The notes below the pieces were generated by a model. It was not told where the DNA came from, did no database searches, and saw nothing but the letters and a program-made list of their open reading frames with translations. Of a stretch of DNA of 52,598 bases, positions 9,792 through 17,961 are shown one piece after another. Source of the stretch: Actinomycetes bacterium (GTDB lineage Bacteria > Actinomycetota > Acidimicrobiia > Acidimicrobiales > Aldehydirespiratoraceae); contig JAJRXC010000045.1 in NCBI GenBank assembly GCA_024276495.1, positions 1 through 52,598 of the forward strand, given 5' to 3'. How positions within the stretch are numbered: the stretch's first letter is position 1; every line of letters starts with the position of its first letter. Both the position numbers and the translations under genes were made by a program.

Positions 9792-10289
9792 GTGGCGCTC
9801 GAGGACGAACTGCTCAACCGACTCACCTGGAAGATCCCCAACGCCTTGGTGCTGGTCGGGTCCAGAGCGGGCGACGAGCGCAACGCGATGACCACCAGCT
9901 GGGTCACCCAGCTCTCCATGGAGCCGGTGCTCATCGGCGTCGGCGTCGACAACACCGCGGTCACCCATCGGCTCATCACCGAAGGAGGGTCGTTCACCGT
10001 CAACCTCTGGGACGCCGAGGAGACCCGGGTCTTCGTGAAGTTCTCCAAACCGGCGAGCTTCGAGAACGGCGCCCTCAACGGCCGCGCCATCCGGGAGGCC
10101 ACCACCGGAGCCCCGGTGTTCGACGACGCGATCGCCTGGCTCGACTGCGAGGTTCGCGAGAAGTTCGAGCTCGGAACCCACACCCTGTTCGTCGGAGAGG
10201 TCGTCGACGGCGCCATCCGCGACGACGAGGCGAGAGCTGCCTCGATGAGCGACACCCGGATGAAGTACGGCGGCGTCAAACGCCATTGA
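9792..10289 (+). CDS. flavin reductase-like FMN-binding protein
   Basis: A 165-residue protein of the flavin reductase-like split-barrel family (HpaC/DIM6 type). The fold is suggested by IPNALVLVGS, the flavin-binding AMTTSWVTQLSMEPVLIGVGV and the segment FTVNLWD. Relatives supply reduced FMN to two-component oxygenases or reduce flavin with NAD(P)H; no partner oxygenase is beside it. It starts with GTG, six bases after a TAGAGT -10 box, so I expect a leaderless mRNA. The dienelactone hydrolase gene follows 28 bases after the stop and may share the transcript. Confidence 0.8.
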   Translation: MALEDELLNRLTWKIPNALVLVGSRAGDERNAMTTSWVTQLSMEPVLIGVGVDNTAVTHRLITEGGSFTVNLWDAEETRVFVKFSKPASFENGALNGRAIREATTGAPVFDDAIAWLDCEVREKFELGTHTLFVGEVVDGAIRDDEARAASMSDTRMKYGGVKRH

Positions 10290-10317
10290 GCTCGCCGTCG
10301 AGAGAAAGGCATCGACC

Positions 10318-11058
10318 ATGCACGAGAAGATCCTCGACATCGCGACCGTCGACGGGCCGATGGAGTCCTTTGTCGCCCACCCCGACGACGGTCCCGCCCC
10401 GGTGGTGGTGATCTACATGGACGCCCCGGGGATCCGCGAGGAGCTCTACGGCTTCGCTCGCCGGGTCGCCGGCGAGGGCTACTTCTGCGTGCTCCCCGAC
10501 CTCTACCATCGCCGCGGCCGGATCCGGATGGACCTCGCCACCATGGACGAAGACGACTATCACGAGATGTTCGCCCACATGAACAGCCTCACCACCGATC
10601 TCGTCCTCGCCGACACGAGGGCCATCCTGGCCGCGCTCGAAGACGAGTCCGAGGCCGCCTCGGGGCCCAAGGGATGCATCGGCTACTGCATGAGCGGCCG
10701 CCACGTGATGCGGGTCGCGGGTGAGCTGCCCGACGAGTTCCAGGCATCGGTGTCGTGCTACGGCGTCGGCATCGTGACCGACGACGAGACATCGCCGCAC
10801 CTGCTCGTCCCCAACGTGCGAGGCGAGATCTTCTTCGCCTTCGCGCAAGACGACCCCTATGTCGAGGACGCGGTGATTCCGACGCTGACCAACGCGCTCG
10901 AGACCGCCGGCGTCACCCACGTCGTGGAGACCTACGCCGGGACCACCCACGGGTTCTGTTTCCCCGAGCGCGACGGTGCCTACGCCCCCGAGGCCGCCGA
11001 GGACGTGTGGCGCCGCACCTTCGAGATGTTCGCCCGCCGACTCGGTCGTGACGGCTGA
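10318..11058 (+). CDS. dienelactone hydrolase family protein
   Basis: A 246-residue alpha/beta hydrolase of the dienelactone hydrolase family. The nucleophile is a cysteine in the elbow GYCMSG, as in carboxymethylenebutenolidase, and the catalytic histidine is in TTHGFCFPER near the C terminus. The N-terminal VVVIYMDAPGIREELYGFARR matches the family. It is preceded by GAGAAAGG, eight bases from the ATG, so it has a normal ribosome binding site. The natural substrate is unknown. Its stop lies two bases from the stop of the convergent DUF427 gene. Confidence 0.88.
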   Translation: MHEKILDIATVDGPMESFVAHPDDGPAPVVVIYMDAPGIREELYGFARRVAGEGYFCVLPDLYHRRGRIRMDLATMDEDDYHEMFAHMNSLTTDLVLADTRAILAALEDESEAASGPKGCIGYCMSGRHVMRVAGELPDEFQASVSCYGVGIVTDDETSPHLLVPNVRGEIFFAFAQDDPYVEDAVIPTLTNALETAGVTHVVETYAGTTHGFCFPERDGAYAPEAAEDVWRRTFEMFARRLGRDG

Positions 11059-11060
11059 GA

Positions 11061-11840
11061 TCAGCGGCGGGGGAGACGCCCCTCGATGACGGGCGGCACC
11101 GGCCGAGGCCGGCGTACACCATCGATGCGGATGTCGACCTTCTCGTTGTAGAAGCAGAGGTGACTGGCGACCTTCACCGCCTCGGGAAGTGGTGAGAGAT
11201 AGGTCCACACGATGTCGGGATGATCGACCCCGTCGATTCGGACGCCGTGGTAGATGGCGATCCCCTTGTAGGGGCACCGGCTGGTCTTCGCGCTCGGGGT
11301 GAGGAGATCCATGCGGACGTCGTCGTGGGGGAGGTAGTAGCGCGTCGGAACCCGCGTCTCGAACAGGAACTTCGACCGCCGGCTGTCGGCTACCTCCACG
11401 CCGTCGATCTCGACCTGTACCCGGCGATCCGATTCGAGCACGTCGATGCGGGCATACGGGTTGCGGGGATCGACGAAGACCTCCTCGAGCTCCTCGTACC
11501 AGTGGTCCATCGCCGCCCAGTCGAACCGGATCAGGTCGCGGATCTCCTCGACCGGTGCGCGCGGAAAGCCCCACGCCGCGTCGGGCGCGACGCGGTCGCC
11601 GACCCGCACCGTGAAGAACGACGCCGCGCCGAGCAGCGGGTGCGTCCAGGTGCGGTCGGAGGCGATCAGCACGTCGGCGATGTCGCCTCGGGGGAAGTAG
11701 TACTCCCCCCAGTTGGGGTTCTCCCACACGAGCCGGACCCGACGGCTGTCGGCGACGGTGAGATCGGAGAACACGACCCGGACCCGTTTCGGGCTCGTCT
11801 CCACATAGCCGGGCGCGGCGCTCGGATCGGCGGCCGACAT
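11061..11840 (-). CDS. DUF427 double-domain protein, copy 2
   Basis: A 259-residue protein made of two tandem DUF427 domains. The first covers about residues 15-70 with VADSRRVRLVWENPNWGEYY, and the second about 145-245 with RSKFLFETRVPTRYYLPHDD, then CPYKG and LCFYNEKVD. DUF427 proteins are small beta-rich cytosolic proteins of unproven function. The ATG at 11840 shares one base with the stop of the preceding paralogue (TGATG), so the two genes form a coupled pair. It is about the same length as that paralogue and clearly arose by tandem duplication. Confidence 0.85.
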   Translation of the reverse strand: MSAADPSAAPGYVETSPKRVRVVFSDLTVADSRRVRLVWENPNWGEYYFPRGDIADVLIASDRTWTHPLLGAASFFTVRVGDRVAPDAAWGFPRAPVEEIRDLIRFDWAAMDHWYEELEEVFVDPRNPYARIDVLESDRRVQVEIDGVEVADSRRSKFLFETRVPTRYYLPHDDVRMDLLTPSAKTSRCPYKGIAIYHGVRIDGVDHPDIVWTYLSPLPEAVKVASHLCFYNEKVDIRIDGVRRPRPVPPVIEGRLPRR

Positions 11841-12586
11841 CAGCGGCCCGACCGGGGAAGGCGCCGGCCGTCGACGAACATGTCGACCTTCTCGTTGTAG
11901 AAGCACAGCAGCCCCGTCACCTTGGCCACGTCGAGCAGCGGAGTCGGATAGGACCACACGATGTCGAGATGGTCGACGTCGTTGATGCGGGCCGACCAAT
12001 AGGTGGCAACTCCCTTGTACGGACAGCTCGTCTCGGTGTCGGTGGGGGTGAGCAGATCCATGCGAACGTCGTCGTGGGGGAGGTAGTAGCGGGTCGGAAG
12101 GCGGGTCTCGAACAACAGCCGGGGACGGGTGCTGTCGGCCACGGTCACCCCGTCGATCTCGACCCGCACGTGGCGATCGGACTCCAACACGTCGATGCGG
12201 GCGTACGGGTTGCGGGCGTGGACGAACACCTCCTCGCCCTCCTCGTACCAGCGGTCCATCGCTGCCCAGTCGAAGCGCACGAGATCACGCAGCGCGTCGA
12301 CCGGCGAGTCGGGGTAACGCCACGCGGCATCGACGGCCTCCCGGTCCCCGACCCGCACGGTCTGATGCGTTGCCGTGCCCATCCTCGGGTCGGAGCTGCG
12401 ATGGTCGCTGTCGACGAGGAGCGCACGGTCGACATCGGCGAGCGGGAAGTAGTACTGCGGGTGATACGGGTGCTCCCAGACCATCCGGGCGTCCACGCTG
12501 TCGGCGACGACACGATCGCCGAAGACGACCCGGATCCGTTTGGCACACGGCTCGATCTCGATCGGGTTCGTTCCGGTCTCGTCCAT
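11840..12586 (-). CDS. DUF427 double-domain protein, copy 1
   Basis: A 248-residue paralogue of the next gene with the same two-domain DUF427 layout: VADSVDARMVWEHPYHPQYY in the first half and TRLPTRYYLPHDDVRMDLL, CPYKG and FYNEKVD in the second. It has a strong ribosome binding site, GGGAGG, seven bases before the ATG. The middle segment YARIDVLESDR is identical in both copies, which suggests a fairly recent duplication or gene conversion. The function is unknown. Confidence 0.85.
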   Translation of the reverse strand: MDETGTNPIEIEPCAKRIRVVFGDRVVADSVDARMVWEHPYHPQYYFPLADVDRALLVDSDHRSSDPRMGTATHQTVRVGDREAVDAAWRYPDSPVDALRDLVRFDWAAMDRWYEEGEEVFVHARNPYARIDVLESDRHVRVEIDGVTVADSTRPRLLFETRLPTRYYLPHDDVRMDLLTPTDTETSCPYKGVATYWSARINDVDHLDIVWSYPTPLLDVAKVTGLLCFYNEKVDMFVDGRRLPRSGR

Positions 12587-12711
12587 CGGTCACCTCCCGG
12601 TGCCCGACAGGCTTACCAGCTCCCGCCCCGGATGGTCGCCTGGCGCCGGGACCTTGGTCCGTGGTCGACCCGGATCCGGCGTCGTACGGTCGAGCCCGGG
12701 GAGGAGACCTC

Positions 12712-14097
12712 ATGGGCTACGACCGACTGTCGGCATCCGACACGGCCTTTCTCCGGGTCGAGACGGCGCACGAGCCCCAACACGTCGGGTCGTTGTCGGT
12801 CCTCGAAGGTGCGCCACTTCGTGATTCGGCCGGCCGGATCCGGTTCGACGACGTGGTGGCCCATGTCGAAGGCCGACTGCATCGGGTTCCCCGGCTCCGT
12901 CAACGAATCATGGACGTTCCGTACGGTCAGGGGCGGCCGATCTGGGTGGACGACACGGAGTTCGACATCGACCACCATGTGCGTCTCACCGCGCTGCCGC
13001 GGCCCGGCGACGATGCGCAGCTCGCGGCGCTGAAGAGTCGGCTCCAGGCCGTCTCGCTCGACCGAAACCGGCCGCTGTGGGAGATGTGGATCGTCGACGG
13101 TCTGGCCGGCGACGACGTCGGCCTGATCCTCAAGGTCCATCACGCCCTGGGAGACGGCATCGCCAACGTCGACCTCGCCCTCGCCCTTCTCGACCTCGAG
13201 GCCGACCCCGAAGAACCAGACCCACCGGGCCCCTGGCGGCCCCGGGCCGGCCCGTCGCCGTCGCGTCTGCTCCTCGACTCGCTGTGGGATCAGGCAGCCC
13301 GGCCGGCCCGGCGGGCCCGATCCGCTCGTGCGCTCGTGCGCGATCCCGGTCCGGCGATCCGTTCCGTGACCAACGTCATCCGCACGGCCGGCGACTTCGG
13401 GGCGCGGCCCGAACCGGCGCCGTGGAATGTGCCGGTGGGTCGGCATCGACGTTGGGTGCCCGCCGAGGTGCCGTTCTCCTCGGTTCGGGAGGTGCGGGCC
13501 CGTCATCGTGTCACCGTCAACGACGTGGTGCTGGCGGCCTGCGCGGGGGCCTTGCGGACCTTCCTCGTCGAGCGGGGCGAGGAGGTCGACGGCCGGTCGA
13601 TGAAAGCCATGACCCCGGTGTCGTTGCGGACCGACCAGGAGCACGGCGACACCCTCGGCAACCGGGTGTCGCTGATGATGGTCGATCTCCCCGTCGACGA
13701 GCCCGACCCCGACGCTCGTCTCGACCGGGTCCACGCCGTCACGACCGAGGCCAAGAGATCGGGGCTGGTGGACGGCGCGGAGACGATCGTGCGGCTCGCC
13801 GACGGCATCACGCCGCTCGCCGCGCCCCTCACCCGGCTGGTCAGTCGGCGGATCCCGATGAACCTCGTCGTGACCAACATTCCCGGCCCGCCGGTTCCGC
13901 TCTATTTGATGGGGAGCCGGCTCCTGCGGACCTACCCCTATGTGGAGGTGATCGACAACGAAGGTCTCACGATCGCGGTCGTCTCCTACGATGATCGGCT
14001 GTTCTTCGGGCTCACATCGGACCGCGACGTCCTGCCCGACCTGGGGCGGGTGGCGGAGAGCATCGAAAAGGAGTTCCGGGTGCTGGCCTCGAGGTAA
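12712..14097 (+). CDS. WS/DGAT-type acyltransferase
   Basis: A 461-residue wax ester synthase/diacylglycerol acyltransferase, normal length for the family. It esterifies acyl-CoA to diacylglycerol or fatty alcohol to make neutral storage lipid, probably at the membrane-lipid droplet surface. The catalytic HHxxxDG is HHALGDG at residues 143-149; the C-terminal NIPGP motif is also present. The ATG at 12712 is preceded by GAGGAG at about eight bases; longer upstream readings are rejected. A second member of the family is at 34165-35586. Confidence 0.92.
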   Translation: MGYDRLSASDTAFLRVETAHEPQHVGSLSVLEGAPLRDSAGRIRFDDVVAHVEGRLHRVPRLRQRIMDVPYGQGRPIWVDDTEFDIDHHVRLTALPRPGDDAQLAALKSRLQAVSLDRNRPLWEMWIVDGLAGDDVGLILKVHHALGDGIANVDLALALLDLEADPEEPDPPGPWRPRAGPSPSRLLLDSLWDQAARPARRARSARALVRDPGPAIRSVTNVIRTAGDFGARPEPAPWNVPVGRHRRWVPAEVPFSSVREVRARHRVTVNDVVLAACAGALRTFLVERGEEVDGRSMKAMTPVSLRTDQEHGDTLGNRVSLMMVDLPVDEPDPDARLDRVHAVTTEAKRSGLVDGAETIVRLADGITPLAAPLTRLVSRRIPMNLVVTNIPGPPVPLYLMGSRLLRTYPYVEVIDNEGLTIAVVSYDDRLFFGLTSDRDVLPDLGRVAESIEKEFRVLASR

Positions 14098-14187
14098 GTG
14101 CCACGATCGAGATCGGGACCAAAGTCCCTTCGCAGGAAGGTATCGACTGGCAAGGGTGGGACAATCCCCTCCCCGAAAGGTCCGACG

Positions 14188-15051
14188 ATGGCCGACTTCT
14201 TGTCCCAATACTCGATCCAGCGCTGGTTGGAGATGTGTCCCCAGGGATATCTCGAGGACACGGTCTACGGGAGAGGCGCCGAGGAACACGAGCCCGAGGA
14301 GCTCCTCGGCGACGAAGACCTCCTCGAGTCGGAGATCTCCACGACCGTGCAACTGGTCGTCGGCGAACGCTGCGCGCTGGCCGCGTCATCGGGCCTCATC
14401 AACGCGGCGCCCGACTTTCCGAGCAAACGGTTCCTCGCCACCCAGACGCTCGACGAAGCGCGCCACGTCGAGGTCTTCACCCAACGGCTCTACGACCTCG
14501 GCGTGAAGAAGGGCGACCTCGAATCGACGGTCGACCGCTACGCCAACCCCAACCTCGTCAAGTTCGCCGAAGTGCTGCTCGAAAAGGTCGACGACGGCGA
14601 CTTCATCGCCGGGGTCGTCGGTCAGAACATCGTCCTGGAGGGGATGGCCTTCAGCGTCTTCGAGATGATGGAGGCCGGGAACCGCGACCCGAACCCCAAG
14701 TTCGCCCACACACTGACCGGCACGATCGCCGACGAACGCCGCCATGTCGGCTTCGGAGAGAACCGCATCGGGGCGCTGATCCGCGAACATCCCGAGAAGA
14801 AGCCGGAAATCGAGAAGATGCAACAGGAGATGACCTTCTACATGCTGGCGACGTTCGCCGACGCGTTCGCGGACGCGCCGCCGCCACCGCCGGACCCGGA
14901 GCGGGCCGCCGCCGAATGGCACGGAACGGACCTGGCCACGGCAACCCCCGAGGAGATGGAAGCGGTCCTGGCCAACACGGTGCTCGGCGAGTTCAAGACC
15001 CGTCTCGGTCGGATCGGACTGGAGTACCAGACTCCGGTCGGGGTCGGCTGA
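14188..15051 (+). CDS. ferritin-like diiron protein A
   Basis: A 287-residue four-helix-bundle protein with a full carboxylate-bridged diiron site: E60 in VGERCALA, E90 and H93 in DEARH, E151 in VLEGM, and E183 and H186 in DERRH. The pattern E, ExxH, E, ExxH is that of ferritin-like R2/R2lox-type proteins. The exact family and substrate are unknown to me; an oxidase or oxygenase role is inferred from the site. The ATG follows GAAAGG at seven bases. A paralogue follows 12 bases after the stop, then a zinc-ribbon protein and a Baeyer-Villiger monooxygenase. Confidence 0.8.
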   Translation: MADFLSQYSIQRWLEMCPQGYLEDTVYGRGAEEHEPEELLGDEDLLESEISTTVQLVVGERCALAASSGLINAAPDFPSKRFLATQTLDEARHVEVFTQRLYDLGVKKGDLESTVDRYANPNLVKFAEVLLEKVDDGDFIAGVVGQNIVLEGMAFSVFEMMEAGNRDPNPKFAHTLTGTIADERRHVGFGENRIGALIREHPEKKPEIEKMQQEMTFYMLATFADAFADAPPPPPDPERAAAEWHGTDLATATPEEMEAVLANTVLGEFKTRLGRIGLEYQTPVGVG

Positions 15052-15063
15052 GGCAACGACTTC

Positions 15064-15837
15064 ATGGACGAGTTGGAGCCTCACAGCCTCGGCGACGAGG
15101 AGTTCGACGACGAGACCCACTCATTCGAATTCTGGTTCGGCGCGGTCGAGGGCTACCTCTCCGACCGGCCCTACGGACACCGGCCCGCCACCGTCGAGGA
15201 ACCCCTCGACAAGCGCGAACGCGACCGTCTCATCACGACCCTGTGCAACTACTGCACCGGCGAGACGGCTGCCCTGGAGGGGGCAAGCGGGCTGGTGCGG
15301 CTCGCGCCGAACCACAACGCGAAGATCTTCATGGCGACCCAGGTGGTCGACGAGGCCCGCCACCTCGAGGTCTTCCTGCGGCGACTCGCCGACCTCGGCG
15401 TGTCGGACCCGGACGCCGAGATCGCCCGCCGGGCCAACCCGGCCCTGCTCGAGTTCAAGGCCGCGCTGCTCGCCCTGGTCGGCAACGAGGACTGGAGTGC
15501 GGCAGTGTTCGCCCAGAACGTGATACTGGAGACGATGGAGTACACGGTGTTTCGGGCCCATGCCGACAACGCAGATCCGGTGACCGCCGAGGTCCTCCGG
15601 GGCGTCATCTCCGACGAGCGCCGCCATCTCGGATTCGGCGAGACCCACATCGGCCGCGGTCTGGCCGACGGCAGCGCCGACCGGTCGCGGCTGCAGGAGG
15701 TCCGCGGCGACCTCGAAGCGATGGTGCTCCGAGTCTTCGAGGACGCCCTCGACGACGCCGGTGTTCCCCCCGACGAACGTCCCGAGCTCGGACGAGACTA
15801 TCTCGAAGCAGTCGACCGATTGGGCATGGCACTGTGA
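15064..15837 (+). CDS. ferritin-like diiron protein B
   Basis: A 257-residue paralogue of the preceding diiron protein. All six ligands are kept at the same spacing: E67, E97 and H100 in DEARH, E156 in ILETM, E185 and H188 in DERRH. The 30-residue gap between the first two glutamates is identical in both. It has a distinct acidic N terminus and lacks the proline-rich tail region of protein A. The two may form a heterodimer, which is inference. The stop overlaps the GTG of the zinc-ribbon gene by four bases. Confidence 0.8.
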   Translation: MDELEPHSLGDEEFDDETHSFEFWFGAVEGYLSDRPYGHRPATVEEPLDKRERDRLITTLCNYCTGETAALEGASGLVRLAPNHNAKIFMATQVVDEARHLEVFLRRLADLGVSDPDAEIARRANPALLEFKAALLALVGNEDWSAAVFAQNVILETMEYTVFRAHADNADPVTAEVLRGVISDERRHLGFGETHIGRGLADGSADRSRLQEVRGDLEAMVLRVFEDALDDAGVPPDERPELGRDYLEAVDRLGMAL

Positions 15838-16130
15838 CCGACGCGGAATCGTCCGCACCACCAAACTCCCGCGACAGCCGGCGGACCTATGAGCTCGAGG
15901 ACCTCGGATTCAACGAGGTCCCCAAGAAGTGGCGCAAGTTCTATCGTCATTGGACCGGACCCGGCGACGAGCTGGCCCCCAACGAGATCCTCTGTCCGGT
16001 GTGCAAGGTCGTGATCAGGTCGGGGCGTGAGTTCCGTCCCGGCGACAAGGTCTACTGCATGCCGTGCATGTCGCGAATGGTCGTCGTCGAAGGCCCGGGC
16101 GGTCGTCTGGAGGCCGAAGTTGTCTTCTGA
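15834..16130 (+). CDS. small zinc-ribbon protein
   Basis: A 98-residue soluble protein with two cysteine pairs, CPVC and CMPC, about 20 residues apart in the C-terminal half, a typical zinc ribbon or rubredoxin-like metal knuckle. The N-terminal half is charged, with WRKFYRHWTGPGDEL. It starts with GTG inside the stop of diiron gene B (GTGA) and its own end contains the start of the monooxygenase gene, so it sits in a tightly coupled operon. The function is not recognised. A structural or electron-transfer partner of the diiron proteins is possible but unproven. Confidence 0.75.
   Translation: MTDAESSAPPNSRDSRRTYELEDLGFNEVPKKWRKFYRHWTGPGDELAPNEILCPVCKVVIRSGREFRPGDKVYCMPCMSRMVVVEGPGGRLEAEVVF
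16109..16122 (+). promoter_or_regulatory. ribosome binding site that sets the BVMO TTG start
   Basis: GGAGG at 16109-16113 lies six bases before TTG at 16120. No ATG or GTG in this frame gives a sensible N terminus, so this site decides the start. It is located inside the 3' end of the zinc-ribbon gene. Confidence 0.65.
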
Positions 16131-17931
16131 ACCGGCGGACGCCGCCGCCCTGCACGCCCGCTATCGCGCGGAACGCGACAAACGAATCCGCCCCGACGGC
16201 AACGACCAGTACATCGAACCGACCGGCCGGTTCGCTCGATTCCTCGACGACCCGTATGTGGAGCGAACCGAACGCGACCCGGTCTTCGACGAGGTCACGG
16301 TGGCGCTCATCGGCGGCGGTTTCGCAGGCCTCTGCACTGCGGCCCGGCTGAAGGAGGCCGGCATCGACGACGTGCGGGTCGTCGAGGGTGGCGGCGACGT
16401 CGGCGGCGCCTGGTACTGGAACCGATACCCCGGCGCCATGTGCGACACCGCCGCGATGGTCTATCTGCCCCTGCTCGAAGAGACCGGGCACCAGCCGACC
16501 AAGAAGTACACCTACGCACCGGAGATCTTCGAACACGCCCGCCGCATCGCCACCCAGTACGGCGTGTACGACAACGCCTTGTTCTCGACCGCGGTCACGG
16601 CGCTCGAGTGGGACGCCACCGATGCACGATGGGTGATACGCACCGATCGCGGCGACGAGTTCCGGGCCCGGTTCGTCGCGATGGGGACCGGTCCGCTGCA
16701 TCGTCCGAAACTCCCCGGCATTCCCGGGATCGAAACGTTTGAGGGCCACTGCTTCCACACCAGCCGCTGGGACTACGACTACACCGGCGGCGACTCGGCC
16801 GGCGCACCGCTCGACAAGCTCGCCGACACGCGAGTCGGCATCATCGGAACGGGGGCGACCGCGGTGCAGTGCATCCCCCACCTGGCCCGCGCCGCGAAGG
16901 AGCTCTACGTCTTCCAACGCACCCCCTCCTCGATCGATGTGCGCAACAACCACGACATCGACCCGCACTGGTTCGCGACCCTGGAGCCCGGCTGGCAGAA
17001 GGTCTGGCTGAGAAACTTCGCCACGCTCCAAACCGGCGGGTTCGCCGACGAGGACCTCGTCCAGGACGGATGGACCGACATCGCCCAGCGGATCCGCGAC
17101 CGCATCGTCGCCGAGATGGCCGAAACCGACGCCGCCCCCGATCCGGAGACGATCCAGCGGGCGTACGAGGCCAGCGACGACGAGAAGATGGCCGAGATCC
17201 GGGCCCGGGTCGATTCGGTGGTCGCCGATCCGGTCACGGCCGCGGCGCTCAAACCGTGGTACCGGCAGCTCTGCAAACGCCCGTGTTTCCACGACGAGTA
17301 CCTCCAGGCCTACAACGAACCGGGCACGCATCTGGTCGACACCGACGGGCAGGGCGTCGAACGCATCGATGCCGGCGGCTGCTGGGTCGATGGCGTCCAC
17401 TACGAGCTCGATTGCCTGATCTTCGCCTCGGGGTTCGAGGTCGGCACCGGCCAGGCTCGGCGGTCCGGTTTCGAGACCGTGGGGCGCGACGGGGTGACGT
17501 TGTCGGCGCGCTGGGAGCAGGGCATGCAGAGCCTCCACGGCGTGCACGTGCACGGCTTCCTCAACCTCTTCATCGTGGGGCCGGCGCAGGGCGGGAATCT
17601 CATCTCGAACATCACCCAGAACCTGACCGAGGCCGGCTCGACCATCGCCGCGGTCGTCGCGCAGGCGATCGAGGTCGGCGCGACGGAGGTCGAGGTCACC
17701 GCCGAAGCCGAAAAGGCGTGGGTGGCGCTGCTCGACGGCAACACCCGTTCCTTTCTCGGAAACCCCGACTGCACGCCCGGCTACTACAACAACGAGGGGC
17801 AACCGATCGGTCGGGCCCAGCGGCTGAACGCGAGTGGCTACCCGGACGGCCCCGTCGCCTTCTTCGACTACATCGATCGTTGGCGGCGCTCCGGTGACTT
17901 CGAGGGGCTGGCGTTCGTCATCCCCGAATGA
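16120..17931 (+). CDS. type I Baeyer-Villiger monooxygenase
   Basis: A 603-residue FAD- and NADPH-dependent monooxygenase of the cyclohexanone/steroid monooxygenase type, which turns ketones into esters or lactones. The first dinucleotide fold has GGGFAG near residues 65-70, the Baeyer-Villiger fingerprint FEGHCFHTSRWD lies near 207-218, and the NADPH fold has GTGATAVQ. About 60 extra N-terminal residues precede the FAD motif, as in the longer family members. The start is a TTG with an excellent GGAGG site. The gene overlaps the zinc-ribbon gene by 11 bases. An esterase-type gene follows, a pairing that would hydrolyse the ester product. Confidence 0.9.
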   Translation: MSSEPADAAALHARYRAERDKRIRPDGNDQYIEPTGRFARFLDDPYVERTERDPVFDEVTVALIGGGFAGLCTAARLKEAGIDDVRVVEGGGDVGGAWYWNRYPGAMCDTAAMVYLPLLEETGHQPTKKYTYAPEIFEHARRIATQYGVYDNALFSTAVTALEWDATDARWVIRTDRGDEFRARFVAMGTGPLHRPKLPGIPGIETFEGHCFHTSRWDYDYTGGDSAGAPLDKLADTRVGIIGTGATAVQCIPHLARAAKELYVFQRTPSSIDVRNNHDIDPHWFATLEPGWQKVWLRNFATLQTGGFADEDLVQDGWTDIAQRIRDRIVAEMAETDAAPDPETIQRAYEASDDEKMAEIRARVDSVVADPVTAAALKPWYRQLCKRPCFHDEYLQAYNEPGTHLVDTDGQGVERIDAGGCWVDGVHYELDCLIFASGFEVGTGQARRSGFETVGRDGVTLSARWEQGMQSLHGVHVHGFLNLFIVGPAQGGNLISNITQNLTEAGSTIAAVVAQAIEVGATEVEVTAEAEKAWVALLDGNTRSFLGNPDCTPGYYNNEGQPIGRAQRLNASGYPDGPVAFFDYIDRWRRSGDFEGLAFVIPE

Positions 17932-17961
17932 CCCCCTCCCGATGTGTCACGGTCTGGATGC

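Noticed and set aside
12613-14352. 579-residue minus-strand open frame
   Set aside because: It is antisense to the first WS/DGAT gene, of low-complexity composition and without family features.
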